Of a DNA stretch of 64,000 nucleotides, positions 1 through 10,602 are shown one piece after another. The DNA comes from Methylovirgula sp963708155. Lineage in GTDB: Bacteria; Pseudomonadota; Alphaproteobacteria; Rhizobiales; Beijerinckiaceae. The first letter of the stretch is position 1, and the number at the start of each line of letters is the position of its first letter. Below the pieces are notes generated by a model. That model ran no database searches. It saw only the letters and a list, made by a program, of their open reading frames with translations, and was not told where the DNA came from. The position numbers and the translations under genes were made by a program. The DNA is taken from contig OY970183.1 of the NCBI GenBank assembly GCA_963708155.1, positions 2,728,001-2,792,000 of the forward strand, written 5' to 3'.

Positions 1-106
1 CTTCCAGAGTCTACTTACTACATAAATTTAATAGAAATATGCCCCCGCGATCAAGACGCGTGATTTTTTTGTGATTTGGCGAGTTTTAGCAGCGCAAGCG
101 GGGCGA

Positions 107-1543
107 TCAGCGGATCGCGCGCCGATAAAGCGCGAAGCGAAGGCCGGAAAGCGGTGCCCGCGGGACAATCATATCAAGGTCGTAGCGGCTTTGGCATTGC
201 GACGGTCCCAAGGTTGCTATCGCAGCCTCCGCAGCGGGTTGATCGCTGAGGACGAACCAGTCCGGCGGGCGGTCGCACCAATCTTCGGCCTGTACCTCGC
301 TCAGCATTCCGTGCGGATCATAGAAGTTCAGGCTCACCCAGACCTCGACCGGCATGTTGGTCGCGAAGCGGGCCGGGCCGTTGCTTTCCATGCGCGCCAC
401 AAGCGGGCGGATATCGCCCCGGCCGAAGGCGAACAATTTCTGGACATGGATGGCGTTGCCCAGCGCGAGAAGAAACCCAAGGAGAATGACGCCAGACACG
501 CGCCGCTCGTCCCACAATTTGGCGACGACATCGCTGGCGAGACTGACAAGCCCAAGCACGCCGACGAGAAAGAACCGCGCATATTGGACGTTTGGGGCCT
601 GCACGAGCGTCGCGATCAAGGGGGGCAAAAGCAGGCAGGTCAGCGGCAGGATCACTCGCTCGGAGGCTATGAAAGTGGCGGCGGCGATCGTCAGGCCCGC
701 GCAAAGGAGCAAAGCGAGCGACGCGGGCAGGTCATAGGGCAGGCCGAGCGTCGCCGCATATAGCGTCGTGAGACTGTGGCCGAGTGCCGGGAGGCTGAAG
801 GGCGTGAGCGCACCTTCCTGCAGGAGCTGCGTATTCAGGACGCTTGCGGCAAGTAGGCCGAGTGCCGGGAGGGCGCCGAGCAGCCCGAGCAGGCCCAGAT
901 CAAGCCCGGTGATCGCGATCTCGCGCAGCGGCCGGCGCCGATAGGCCAGCCGCAGCAGCGCCGCCACGACGAGTGTCGCAGTGGCTGTGAGCATCGTCAG
1001 ATGAAACAAAGCGCCGACTGCGACGGCGCCGGCAAAGCCGAGGCGGCTGCGTGGCGTCGGCGCGTCGAGGATGTTCTCGAGCGCGTCGGCAGCGACGAAG
1101 ATCATGAGCAGGAGGCCGGCATAGCCGCGCGCTTCAGAGCCATATTGAACGAAGATCGCCCCGCCGGCGGCGAGGGCCGCGCCGGCGAGCGCCGCTGCCG
1201 GGCCGTTGCGTCCGCAAAACTTGGCCGCGACCGGAACGGTCAATGTGCCGACGACGATCAATTCCAGCCGGATGAGTACGGATGGCGCGTCCGGGCCGAC
1301 GAACCAGAGCCAAAGCGAGTTGAGGATGTGATTATTGTCGTTCGGCAGCCGCCAGAGAATGTCGCCGGCACTTTTGAGGTGCTGCAGATTGCGCAGCGAC
1401 CAGATCTCATCGAGCCAGAGATCGCCATGGGCGCAGGCGAGCCGCAGCAGCAGGCCGAGGAGGGTCAAGCCTGCGACCGCCATCGCTATGCCGCTTGGCG
1501 CGGCGCGCACGCTTGGCTTCAGGTCGATCTGGGCGTCGAGCAC
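107..1543 (-). CDS. GT-C type integral-membrane glycosyltransferase-like protein
   Basis: A 478-residue, very hydrophobic protein with about ten predicted membrane segments and a soluble C-terminal part from about residue 380. The first periplasmic loop holds an acidic pair in the context DLWLDEIWSL (residues 41-50), and EARGY follows the third or fourth helix. Acidic first-loop motifs and this topology are typical of GT-C enzymes such as the ArnT/PMT family (GT39/GT83), which move sugars from polyprenyl carriers to lipids or proteins on the outer face of the inner membrane. Substrate cannot be told from sequence. It is divergent from cobT, whose start lies 69 bases away. Family assignment is by topology and motif only, so the specific role is uncertain. 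Confidence 0.7.
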   Translation of the reverse strand: MLDAQIDLKPSVRAAPSGIAMAVAGLTLLGLLLRLACAHGDLWLDEIWSLRNLQHLKSAGDILWRLPNDNNHILNSLWLWFVGPDAPSVLIRLELIVVGTLTVPVAAKFCGRNGPAAALAGAALAAGGAIFVQYGSEARGYAGLLLMIFVAADALENILDAPTPRSRLGFAGAVAVGALFHLTMLTATATLVVAALLRLAYRRRPLREIAITGLDLGLLGLLGALPALGLLAASVLNTQLLQEGALTPFSLPALGHSLTTLYAATLGLPYDLPASLALLLCAGLTIAAATFIASERVILPLTCLLLPPLIATLVQAPNVQYARFFLVGVLGLVSLASDVVAKLWDERRVSGVILLGFLLALGNAIHVQKLFAFGRGDIRPLVARMESNGPARFATNMPVEVWVSLNFYDPHGMLSEVQAEDWCDRPPDWFVLSDQPAAEAAIATLGPSQCQSRYDLDMIVPRAPLSGLRFALYRRAIR

Positions 1544-1612
1544 GGCTCACCGGGATCATTGTGATCGGCGCAAGGGTTGCGCCAGCAGACGCAAGCCTAT
1601 TCAGTAAGGCTT

Positions 1613-2650
1613 ATGACTTCCTTGCCCCCCGAACTGCCCAAATCCTTTGCCGATCTTCTTTTCCTGCTGCGCGATCTGCCCCCGCCCGCCGAGGCGAGCG
1701 CCGCGGCGGCGCGAGCACGGCAGTCCGAACTGACCAAGCCGCAGGGCTCGCTTGGCCGGCTGGAGGAGATTGCCGAATTTGTCGCCCGCTGGCAGGGCCG
1801 CGACATGCCGGTGCTGGACCATCCGCTGGTGCTGATTTTCGCTGGCAATCACGGTGTCGTCTCACAAGGCGTCTCGGCCTATCCGGCGTCGGTGACGCAG
1901 GCGATGGTCGATAATTTCGCCGCCGGGGGTGCCGCGATCAACCAGATCTGCAAGGCCTTCGCGCTCGACCTGAAGGTTGTGCCGCTCGATCTCGCTACGG
2001 CGACGGAGGATTTCACCCTTGCTCCGGCGATGAGCGAGGCGGCAGCCACGGCGCAGTTCGCGCGCGGCATGGCTGCCGTTCCCGCGGATGCCGATCTCCT
2101 CGCGATCGGCGAAATGGGCATCGGCAATACAACAAGCGCGGCGGCAATCTACGCGGCGCTCTATGGAGGCCCCGCAGCCTATTGGGCGGGGCGCGGCACA
2201 GGCGTCGATGATGCCGGGCTTGCGCGTAAGATCGCCGCCATCGAAGCCGCGCTGGCGGCGCACGGCGCGCATCTTTCGCAGCCGCTCGAAGTTCTGCGCC
2301 GGTTAGGCGGCCGCGAGATCGCGGCGATGGCCGGCGCAATCGTCGCCGCGAGGCGCGCGAACATTCCCGTAGTGCTCGATGGTTACGTCGCCTGCGCCGC
2401 GGCGGCAGTGCTCCACGGGCAAGACCCCGATCTCATCGCTCATTGCCTTGCCGGCCATCAATCGGTCGAAGGCGCCCATGCCGATGTGCTGGCGCGGCTC
2501 GGCAAGAAGCCACTTCTCAATCTCGGTCTGCGTCTCGGCGAAGCCAGTGGCGCGGCGCTCGCCGCGGGCTTAGTAAAAGCGGCGCTTGGCTGTCACGCGG
2601 GCATGGCGACTTTTGCCGAAGCGCAGGTGGCGGAAAAGAGCGAGGGGTGA
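1613..2650 (+). CDS. cobT: nicotinate-nucleotide--dimethylbenzimidazole phosphoribosyltransferase
   Basis: CobT makes alpha-ribazole 5'-phosphate from nicotinate mononucleotide and 5,6-dimethylbenzimidazole, for the lower ligand of cobalamin. The protein carries the family's N-terminal TKPQGSLGRLE stretch, the FAGNHGVV motif and a glycine-rich GEMGIGNTTSAAA segment, and is 345 residues from the chosen ATG, a normal family length. An in-frame TTG at 1577 would add 12 residues, but the ATG at 1613 sits just before the conserved region and follows AAGG, so it is preferred. No other cobalamin genes are next to it; the neighbours are unrelated. Confident by length and motifs. Confidence 0.95.
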   Translation: MTSLPPELPKSFADLLFLLRDLPPPAEASAAAARARQSELTKPQGSLGRLEEIAEFVARWQGRDMPVLDHPLVLIFAGNHGVVSQGVSAYPASVTQAMVDNFAAGGAAINQICKAFALDLKVVPLDLATATEDFTLAPAMSEAAATAQFARGMAAVPADADLLAIGEMGIGNTTSAAAIYAALYGGPAAYWAGRGTGVDDAGLARKIAAIEAALAAHGAHLSQPLEVLRRLGGREIAAMAGAIVAARRANIPVVLDGYVACAAAAVLHGQDPDLIAHCLAGHQSVEGAHADVLARLGKKPLLNLGLRLGEASGAALAAGLVKAALGCHAGMATFAEAQVAEKSEG

Positions 2651-2724
2651 TCTTCACCGAGGTTTGGAACCCGCGGTGCTCAGGAGGATTGTTGGCGTTC
2701 GAGCGATAGGTACGGAGCGCGCCC

Positions 2725-3081
2725 ATGACGGATAAATTCGACGCGGCTGCAAAAGACGTCTCGCCCCGCGATGCGCAGAAGGGCGGCCAGGGCGCGCTGA
2801 GTTCGGATCACCCCGAACGACACCTGCGGCAGGACGCCAGTCAAACCGAAACGCCGATGAAACAAAGCCGCGAAGTCACGCAGGGGCTAACGAGCGATGA
2901 AATTGCGCTCCTGTGCGATATAGAAGCGCGCAATTCATCAAAGCCTGCCGGAGAACCCGCCTTGGATCGGCTTCGCTCGGCGGGTTACATCGCGCCCAAC
3001 GAAAAGTCTCCCGGGTACAAGCTCACCCCAAAGGGGCTCGGTTTGCTCAGCAGACGCGGCGCGGGCATAAATGAAGCGTAA
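2725..3081 (+). CDS. small hypothetical protein with winged-helix-like C-terminus
   Basis: A 118-residue protein. The first 50 residues are polar and low in hydrophobics (probably disordered). The rest reads like a compact helix-turn-helix or winged-helix fold: LTSDEIALL, then LDRLRSAGYI, then a YKLTPKGLGLLSRRG ending, the pattern seen where a recognition helix is followed by a beta-wing in MarR/PadR-like proteins. No catalytic motif is seen. The start ATG follows a weak GGAG-like sequence. It lies 74 bases after cobT and converges with the sulfatase gene, the stops being 8 bases apart. Function unknown; a DNA-binding role is only suggested by the pattern. Confidence 0.6.
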   Translation: MTDKFDAAAKDVSPRDAQKGGQGALSSDHPERHLRQDASQTETPMKQSREVTQGLTSDEIALLCDIEARNSSKPAGEPALDRLRSAGYIAPNEKSPGYKLTPKGLGLLSRRGAGINEA

Positions 3082-3089
3082 AAGGTGCA

Positions 3090-4547
3090 TTACTGCGCCC
3101 GCGGGGTCGAGGGCGGCGCACCAAATGTCATTCGTATCATTTCGGCGACAAGGAGCGGCTGCTGCGCCTGACGCGCCAAGCCTTCTATACGCGTTTTCAA
3201 GGAACTGACCTTGTCGGGATTCGCTGAGGCGAGGTTCGTGAGCTCCGAGGGGTCTTTCGACAGGTCGAAAAGCTCAAGCGAACCGGGTAACATCGGCACC
3301 CATATCAGCTTCCAGTCATTTTCGCGCACGGCGGCCTGGAAAGGCTCAACGTTGTAGACGACTTCATGCCGTGGCGACGGCGTCCGGCCCGTGACATAAT
3401 TCCATACGTCGATGCCGTCGAGTGGCTTGGCTTTTTCAGACGATCCGCCCCCAAGACGCGTGAGCGTCGGATACATGTCGACGACATGAACCATGCCGCT
3501 GACGGTTCCAACAGGAACTGTGCCCGGCCAATTCACCACCGCCGATGCGCGCGTTCCGCCCTCGTAAAGCGTGCCCTTGCCACTTCTGAAAGGCCCGTTG
3601 TCAGGCGGCAGGCCGCCTTTCACGGCGAATTCGCCCGCGAATAGAGAGGATCGTGTACCGCCGTTGTCGGTGTGGAATACGATCAACGTATCGTCGCGCA
3701 TGCCGCGCTTGTCGATTTCTGCGATGACCCTGCCGATTTGATCGTCCATTGCAGTTATCTGCGCGCAATACGCACGCCGATTTTCATCGGGAACATGTGC
3801 ATATTTTTCGAGATATTCTTGCGGCGCCTGATAGGGCGTGTGCGGCGCCGTGAATGCGAGATAAAGAAACAGCGGTACTTTCGTGTCGTGATTGGCGATG
3901 ATGCGGACGGCTTCGTCACCGAACAATTCGGTATCGTATCCGTCTTCCTTCAAAAGCATGTTGTCGCGATACCAGTCGGTGACGCCGTGCAATTCATGTT
4001 TGAAGTGATCGATTTCACCCACCAGCGCCCCATAGAACAAGTCGAAGCCTCTTTGTCTCGGCCAATATTCGGTCTTCGCATGGCCGACATGCCATTTGCC
4101 GACGATGGCGGTCCGGTAGCCGGCTTCCTTCAACGTTTGCGGCAACAGCCATTCGTCCAGCGCGAGACCGTAGCTGCCGCCGGACGGAATGACGCCCGTC
4201 TGCAATCCGTAGCGAAAAGGATAGCGCCCGGTCAGCAGAGCCGCGCGGGTCGGTGTGCACATCGGCAAAACATAGAACTGCTCGAGGCGTGCGCCCGACG
4301 CGGCCAGCGCGTCGATGTTTGGCGTTGCTATATCCGCGCCATTGAACCCGACGTCTTTCCAGCCTTGATCATCAGAAACGATGTAGATGATATGAGGCTG
4401 TCGACGACGGGCCTGGGCGGCGACGGGGCTGATCGCTGCGGTTAAAGGCGCCACGAAAGATGCGAGGGCCAGAGTTCCAAGGCTCAAGAAACTGCGGCGC
4501 GACGGTTCACCGTCATTTGGCGCGGCGGCAGACTGGCTTGCGGCCAT
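3090..4547 (-). CDS. Tat-exported type I sulfatase (arylsulfatase-like)
   Basis: A 485-residue alkaline-phosphatase-superfamily sulfatase. Residues 17-45 form a twin-arginine signal (SRRSFLSLG followed by a hydrophobic stretch and AQA), so the enzyme should be exported folded. IIYIVSDDQGW (about 53-63) supplies metal-binding aspartates. The CTPTRAALLTGR signature has Cys97, which in this family is converted to the catalytic formylglycine by a formylglycine-generating enzyme; none is visible in this window. GKWHVGH and HTDNGG further along are the other active-site segments. It hydrolyses sulfate esters, giving sulfate from organic sulfur. The substrate cannot be named. Single gene, flanked by a convergent small ORF and by tpm on the same strand 139 bases downstream of its start. 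Confidence 0.93.
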   Translation of the reverse strand: MAASQSAAAPNDGEPSRRSFLSLGTLALASFVAPLTAAISPVAAQARRRQPHIIYIVSDDQGWKDVGFNGADIATPNIDALAASGARLEQFYVLPMCTPTRAALLTGRYPFRYGLQTGVIPSGGSYGLALDEWLLPQTLKEAGYRTAIVGKWHVGHAKTEYWPRQRGFDLFYGALVGEIDHFKHELHGVTDWYRDNMLLKEDGYDTELFGDEAVRIIANHDTKVPLFLYLAFTAPHTPYQAPQEYLEKYAHVPDENRRAYCAQITAMDDQIGRVIAEIDKRGMRDDTLIVFHTDNGGTRSSLFAGEFAVKGGLPPDNGPFRSGKGTLYEGGTRASAVVNWPGTVPVGTVSGMVHVVDMYPTLTRLGGGSSEKAKPLDGIDVWNYVTGRTPSPRHEVVYNVEPFQAAVRENDWKLIWVPMLPGSLELFDLSKDPSELTNLASANPDKVSSLKTRIEGLARQAQQPLLVAEMIRMTFGAPPSTPRAQ

Positions 4548-4686
4548 TGAAACCTCCCCTTGGGAAGACGCGGGTCTTCCCGCACGTTTCTCTGACCCAC
4601 AAACTCCATTTTGCCGCGATTTCAGTCAAGCCTTAGCTTTTACTGGGTTGGCCGCGGGAGAGATCACAGCGCCCGCTCTATGGCCC

Positions 4687-5338
4687 TCAGCTGCCCGTCT
4701 CGCGCGGCTCAAGAAGCCAGAGGGTTTCGCGCGCAGGGCAGAAGCCCTTGAGGCCGCCGGGAATATCGCTGCTTTCGACGCTGCTGAGGCGATAGGCGTC
4801 CCCGTAGTGCGCTCGCATCTCGGCCTCGTTCACGCTGAAGGGCGGCCCATCCATGCGCGACTGATCATAATCAAAGGTGATCACGAACTGCGGTGCACGG
4901 TCGGTAATGGCCAGGAGATGAGCGGCATAAAGTGTTCGCGTCGCCGCTGGCAGCGCAACGAGCGCCGCACGATCGTAGATGGCATCGACGCGGTCCAAGG
5001 CGTCGCGATCGAGCGCAAAAATGTCTCCCGCGAAGATTGTGAGACCATCTGCTTCGTGTCGCCGCAGCGCGCCAGCCGTCGAAACGCGCGGCACGATGCC
5101 GAGTTCGGCGAACAGTTGTTCGACGGCGAGTGGAACTCAGTTCGGCACCGACGACCTGGAAACCGCCGGTGAGCAACCAATCGATATCGCGTGTCTTGCC
5201 GCACAAGGGGAGGAACAGGCGCGCGCCCTGCGGTAGGCGCAGAGCCGGCAGATTGCGCGAGAGCAGCGGATTGGCGTCGGTCTGATGGAAACCGATCTCA
5301 CCGCGCTGCCATTTATTGTGCCAGAATTGCGCATCCAT
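4687..5338 (-). CDS. tpm: thiopurine S-methyltransferase family protein (frameshifted)
   Basis: The N-terminal part (MDAQFWHNKWQRGEIGFHQ, then NPLLSRN and FLPLCGKTRDIDWL, then VVGAELS) is diagnostic of bacterial TPMT-type SAM-dependent methyltransferases, which methylate thiols and also selenium or tellurium compounds. The C-terminal part (DIFALD, VDAIYDRAALVALP, QFVITFDYD) is intact but in another frame. Reading across, one extra base near 5133 joins them: after ELSS the correct frame continues LAVEQLFAELGIVPRVS. The reconstructed protein is about 217 residues, normal for the family. ATG at 5338 is chosen over upstream starts because homology begins there. It lies 48 bases after ispDF on the same strand and may be cotranscribed. 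The break is probably a sequencing indel. Confidence 0.85.
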
Positions 5339-5385
5339 TATCTGTCCGCCCTGCATAACCTTTCGCAAGCATCGCGATCAAAAAG

Positions 5386-6582
5386 CTAAAGCGGCAGCCT
5401 TACCGTCGCAATCGCCAGCGCGGCCATGCCTTCCTCGCGGCCGGTGAAGCCGAGCCGCTCCGATGTCGTCGCTTTCACCGCGACGCGGTCGAGCGACACG
5501 CTCATGATCTCTGCGAGGTTCTTGCGGATCGCCTCGCGGTGCGGACCGATCTTCGGCCGCTCGCAGACGAGCGTCGCATCGACATGCGCCAGCATGCCGC
5601 CGCGTTTGCGCAAATGCTCGACAGCGGCGGCAAGGAAGATCGACGAGGCCGCGCCACGCCATTGCGGATCGGAGGGCGGGAAATGGCTGCCGATATCGCC
5701 GTCGCCGAGCGCGCCGTAGATCGCATCGGTGATCGCATGGCTCAGCACGTCGGCGTCGGAATGGCCGACAAGGCCCTGATCGTGCGGAACCTTGACGCCG
5801 CCGAGCCAGACATGATCGCCGGGCCCGAAGGCGTGGACGTCATAGCCTTGACCCGTTCGCACATCTTCGAGCGCGCGGATGAGTTTGGCCTCGGCCACGG
5901 CGAAATCCTGCGCATTGGTGATCTTCATATTGGTCTGCTCGCCTTCGAAAACATAAACGGGATGCCCGGCCCATTCCGCGATCGCCGCGTCATCGGTGAG
6001 GCCGGATTGCCCGGCTTCCGCGGCCTTGCGATGAGCTGCAAGGATGAGGTCGAATTGGAACGCTTGCGGCGTTTGCACCGTGCGCAGGCTTTCGCGCGGC
6101 GGCGTCGCGACAATGCGGCCCTGCGTATCGATTTGCTTGACCGTATCGGTCAACGCAAGCCCCGGCACGGCGGCGCCATGTTCGTGCGCCGCTGCTTGCG
6201 CCCGCGCGATCAGGGCCGGGTTCGGAAACGGCCGCGCGCCGTCGTGGATCAGAACAATCCGCGGTGCGTCGTGGGTGGCGAGGGCTTCGAGCCCGTTTTT
6301 GACGCTGATCTGGCGCGTCTCGCCGCCAAGGGCCGGTGGCAGCAGGCGAGCGCGTGCCTCCTCGGGGAGATCGCCGAGCGCCGCCTTGTAGAGCGCGGCG
6401 TCGTCAGGGTGGATCGCGGCCAGGAGCCGGGCTCCGGGAGCGCCGTGAAGCAAGGCTGAAATCGTATGCGTCAATAAGGGCTTGCCTGCGACCGCGCGAT
6501 ATTGTTTGGGTAAACCGCCTCCCGCCCGCGTGCCGCGCCCCGCCGCCACAACCAGAATTGCGAGATCGGACGTTTCACTCAT
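5386..6582 (-). CDS. ispDF: bifunctional IspD/IspF (MEP isoprenoid pathway)
   Basis: A 398-residue fusion typical of many alphaproteobacteria. The N-terminal IspD domain (residues 1-225) has VVAAGRGTRAGGGLPKQY for CTP and MEP binding, and VLIHDGARPF; it makes CDP-methylerythritol. The C-terminal IspF domain starts at GQGYDVHAFGPGDHVWLGG (Asp and His ligands of the zinc site) with GHSDADVLSHAI and ATTSERLGFTGREEG; it makes the cyclic 2,4-diphosphate. The long open frame starts at 6702, but homology begins at the ATG at 6582, so that start is used. Divergent from dusB across 154 bases, as is usual in this order. Confidence 0.96.
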   Translation of the reverse strand: MSETSDLAILVVAAGRGTRAGGGLPKQYRAVAGKPLLTHTISALLHGAPGARLLAAIHPDDAALYKAALGDLPEEARARLLPPALGGETRQISVKNGLEALATHDAPRIVLIHDGARPFPNPALIARAQAAAHEHGAAVPGLALTDTVKQIDTQGRIVATPPRESLRTVQTPQAFQFDLILAAHRKAAEAGQSGLTDDAAIAEWAGHPVYVFEGEQTNMKITNAQDFAVAEAKLIRALEDVRTGQGYDVHAFGPGDHVWLGGVKVPHDQGLVGHSDADVLSHAITDAIYGALGDGDIGSHFPPSDPQWRGAASSIFLAAAVEHLRKRGGMLAHVDATLVCERPKIGPHREAIRKNLAEIMSVSLDRVAVKATTSERLGFTGREEGMAALAIATVRLPL

Positions 6583-6736
6583 GGCGCAGGTCGGGTTTCC
6601 AATGGCGGGACGGGCCGCTGTCCTGTCGCTTTTCGCCGTCGTCGTCAATGTCACGCCAAAACTTAGGCTTGACCTCCGGGTCGTTGTTGCCGCGCCGCAC
6701 AATTTATCTATAGTGGAATTTGACTAAAGTATAAGC

Positions 6737-7763
6737 ATGATACAAAGTGACCAAATTGTAGGCAAATCGACGCCCGACTTTGCTGTCGGTTCCCTCCGGC
6801 TAAATGGGCGCGCTTTCCTCGCCCCCATGGCCGGTGTCACGGACCTCGGCATGCGTCGCGCGGCGGAGCGTCTCGGCGCTGCGCTCACGGTCACGGAAAT
6901 GCTTGATGCGGACTTTTACCTTGATCGCGATCCAGCGTCTGCCTTGCGGGCGGAAGGCACGGGGATCGCGCATCATGTCGTGCAGATTGCGGGCTGCCGG
7001 TCCGAGGCGATGGCGGAAAGCGCTCGACGTGCCGAGGCTGCGGGGGCGGTGATGATCGACATCAACATGGGCTGTCCCGCCAAGCGTGTTACCGGCGGTT
7101 TCGCGGGTTCGGCCCTGATGCGCGATCTCGATCTCGCGGTCGGCCTTATTCGCGCGGTTGTGGGCGCTGTCAAAGTGCCTGTGTCGGTGAAAATGCGGCT
7201 CGGCTGGGATGCCGCTACCCTGAATGCGCCGGAACTCGCCCGCCGCGCCGAAGCGGAAGGGGTGGCCATGCTGACGGTGCACGGCCGCAGCCGGTGTCAA
7301 TTCTACCAGGGCAATGCCGACTGGTCCGCAATCCGGCAGGTGAAGCAGGCGACGGCGCTGCCCGTTGTCGCCAATGGCGACTGTAAAAGCCTCGCGGATG
7401 CCGATGAAATGCTGCGGCTTTCCGGCGCCGATGCGGTGATGATCGGGCGCGCCGCGGTTGGCCGCCCGTGGTTCGTCGGTGAGGTCGCGCGGCATCTGGC
7501 AAAGATGCCGCAGCTCGCGCCGCTCGAGCCCGCAACGCGCTGCGCCGTGGCGCTGGAACATTATCGCACCCTGCTGGGACTTATGGGCGTATCGCAGGGG
7601 CTGCGCCATGCGCGCAAGCATCTGGCGGCCTACGCGGCTTATGTGCGAAGCCCAGAGGCCGCTGGTCTGCGAAAGAGCCTCGTCGTCAGCGAGAATCCGG
7701 CGGAAGTTGAATCGCTTCTGGAAAGTTTGTTCGAACTCCGAGGAGCGCGCGGTCGCAGCATGA
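6737..7763 (+). CDS. dusB: tRNA-dihydrouridine synthase DusB/NifR3 (stop lost by indel)
   Basis: FMN-dependent enzyme reducing uridine to dihydrouridine in tRNA. Visible motifs: FLAPMAGVTDLGMR at the N-terminus, DINMGCPAKRVTGG with the catalytic Cys, VKMRLGWD, LTVHGR, VANGDC and DAVMIGRAAVGRPW. In the raw frame the protein runs straight on into the NtrB start without a stop. Removing one G near 7740 gives an ending ELRERAVAA with TGA at 7761-7763, overlapping the ntrB ATG by the usual ATGA. I therefore treat the in-frame DusB-NtrB joining as an indel artefact. nifR3-ntrB-ntrC order is standard in Hyphomicrobiales. Confidence 0.9.
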
Positions 7764-8926
7764 GCGTAAAGAGATCGGTTCAAAGCGCGCGCGGCCGGCG
7801 CGACATGCAGAAGGCGGGTGAAGCTGTTCGCGACGCTTCGAGGCTGCTGAACGCGCTGCCGCATCCGGTGCTGGCCGTCGCGCCCGATGGCTTCGTCGTC
7901 GAGGCCAATGCCGCGACCGAATCCTTCTTCGAAATCAGCCGCTCGATCCTGCTGCAGCAGACGCTGACGAATCTGCTTCCACATCAACTCGGTTCTGCTG
8001 GCCCTCGTCGCGCAGGTGAAGGAAAAGAGTTCCGCTATCACCGAATATCGCGTCGATCTCGGCATCCCGCGGCTCGGAACGGAAAAACTGGTCGATCTTT
8101 TCGTCATGCCGGTGTCCGATTTCGACGAGGGCGTGGTGGTGATGATCCAGGAACGCGCGATGGCCGAGAAGATGGACCGTCAGCTCACCCATCGTGGCGC
8201 GGCGCGGTCGGTCTCCGGCATGGCGGCTATGCTCGGGCACGAGATCAGAAAATCCTCTATCGGGCATTCGCGGCGCGGCGCAATTGCTCGAAATCGGCGC
8301 CAACGATTCCGACCGCGCCCTGACGCGGCTGATCTGCACCGAGACCGACCGGATCGTGAAACTCGTCGATCGCATGGAGGCCTTCTCCGACAGCCGCCCG
8401 CTGGAGCGCGAGAGCGTCAACATTCATACGATCCTGGATCATGTGAAGCGGATCGCTCAGGCTGGCTTTGCGCGCCATATTCGCTTCACCGAGAACTATG
8501 ATCCGTCGTTGCCGCCGGTGCTCGGCAATCGCGACCAACTGATTCAGATTTTCCTCAACCTCGTGAAAAATGCCGCCGAAGCCATCGGTGAGGCGAGGGA
8601 AGACGGCGAGATCGAACTGTCGACGGCGTTCCGGCCGGGGGTGCGGCTGAAGTTGCCGAATTCCGATCGCTCCGTGAATCTGCCGCTGCAATTTTGCGTT
8701 CGCGATAACGGGCCGGGCGTGCCGCCGGAAATACGGCAGCACTTGTTCGAACCGTTCGTCACCACCAAAACGTCGGGAAGTGGCCTCGGACTTGCACTGG
8801 TCGCCAAACTTATCGGTGATCATGGCGGAACCATAGAATGCGAACTCGCAGCCGCGTCGGACGATATTCAAGGTGCTCATGCCGATGTTCGCGCCACTGG
8901 ACGGGCGGAGCGCCAAAAAGACGTAG
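7760..8926 (+). CDS. ntrB: nitrogen regulation sensor kinase NtrB (three frame breaks)
   Basis: Sensor partner of NtrC that autophosphorylates on His and, through PII, reports nitrogen status. The pieces lie in three frames: an N-terminal PAS domain (LLNALPHPVLAV ... ATESFFEIS) to about 7985; then EYRVDLGIPR through GMAAMLGHEI to about 8255 (the phospho-acceptor His region); then NPLSGIRGAAQLLE with the ATPase N-box NLVKNAAEAI and G-boxes DNGPGV and GSGLGLAL. A third shift near 8850 gives the normal ending (TIFKVLMPMFAPLDGRS) and a TAG at 8924-8926. With the three indels corrected, the protein is about 388 residues, a normal NtrB. All domains are conserved, so sequence error is likelier than decay. 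Confidence 0.88.
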
Positions 8927-8967
8927 AGAAGGACTGGCTCTCCGGAGCCCTCAGGAGCAAAGCTGCA

Positions 8968-10440
<1,473 letters not shown>

Positions 10441-10602
10441 GCAGGGATAGGGTTTTCATCGCCCCGGAAATGTCGTAATTCAGCAACAGCGTTACACGAA
10501 CGCAACGCTGAGGCGCTCGGCGGTTGTGATAGAACGCATCCGCCCTCGTGGGATGAAACGCCAGTCGGTGCGGCCGACAATAGGCTTTGGGCAGAGAACT
10601 GG

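Noticed and set aside
6737..8323. In-frame DusB-NtrB fusion
   Set aside because: A one-base change restores a normal dusB stop with an ATGA overlap, and ntrB itself has several further indels. A fusion is not known to me for these two.
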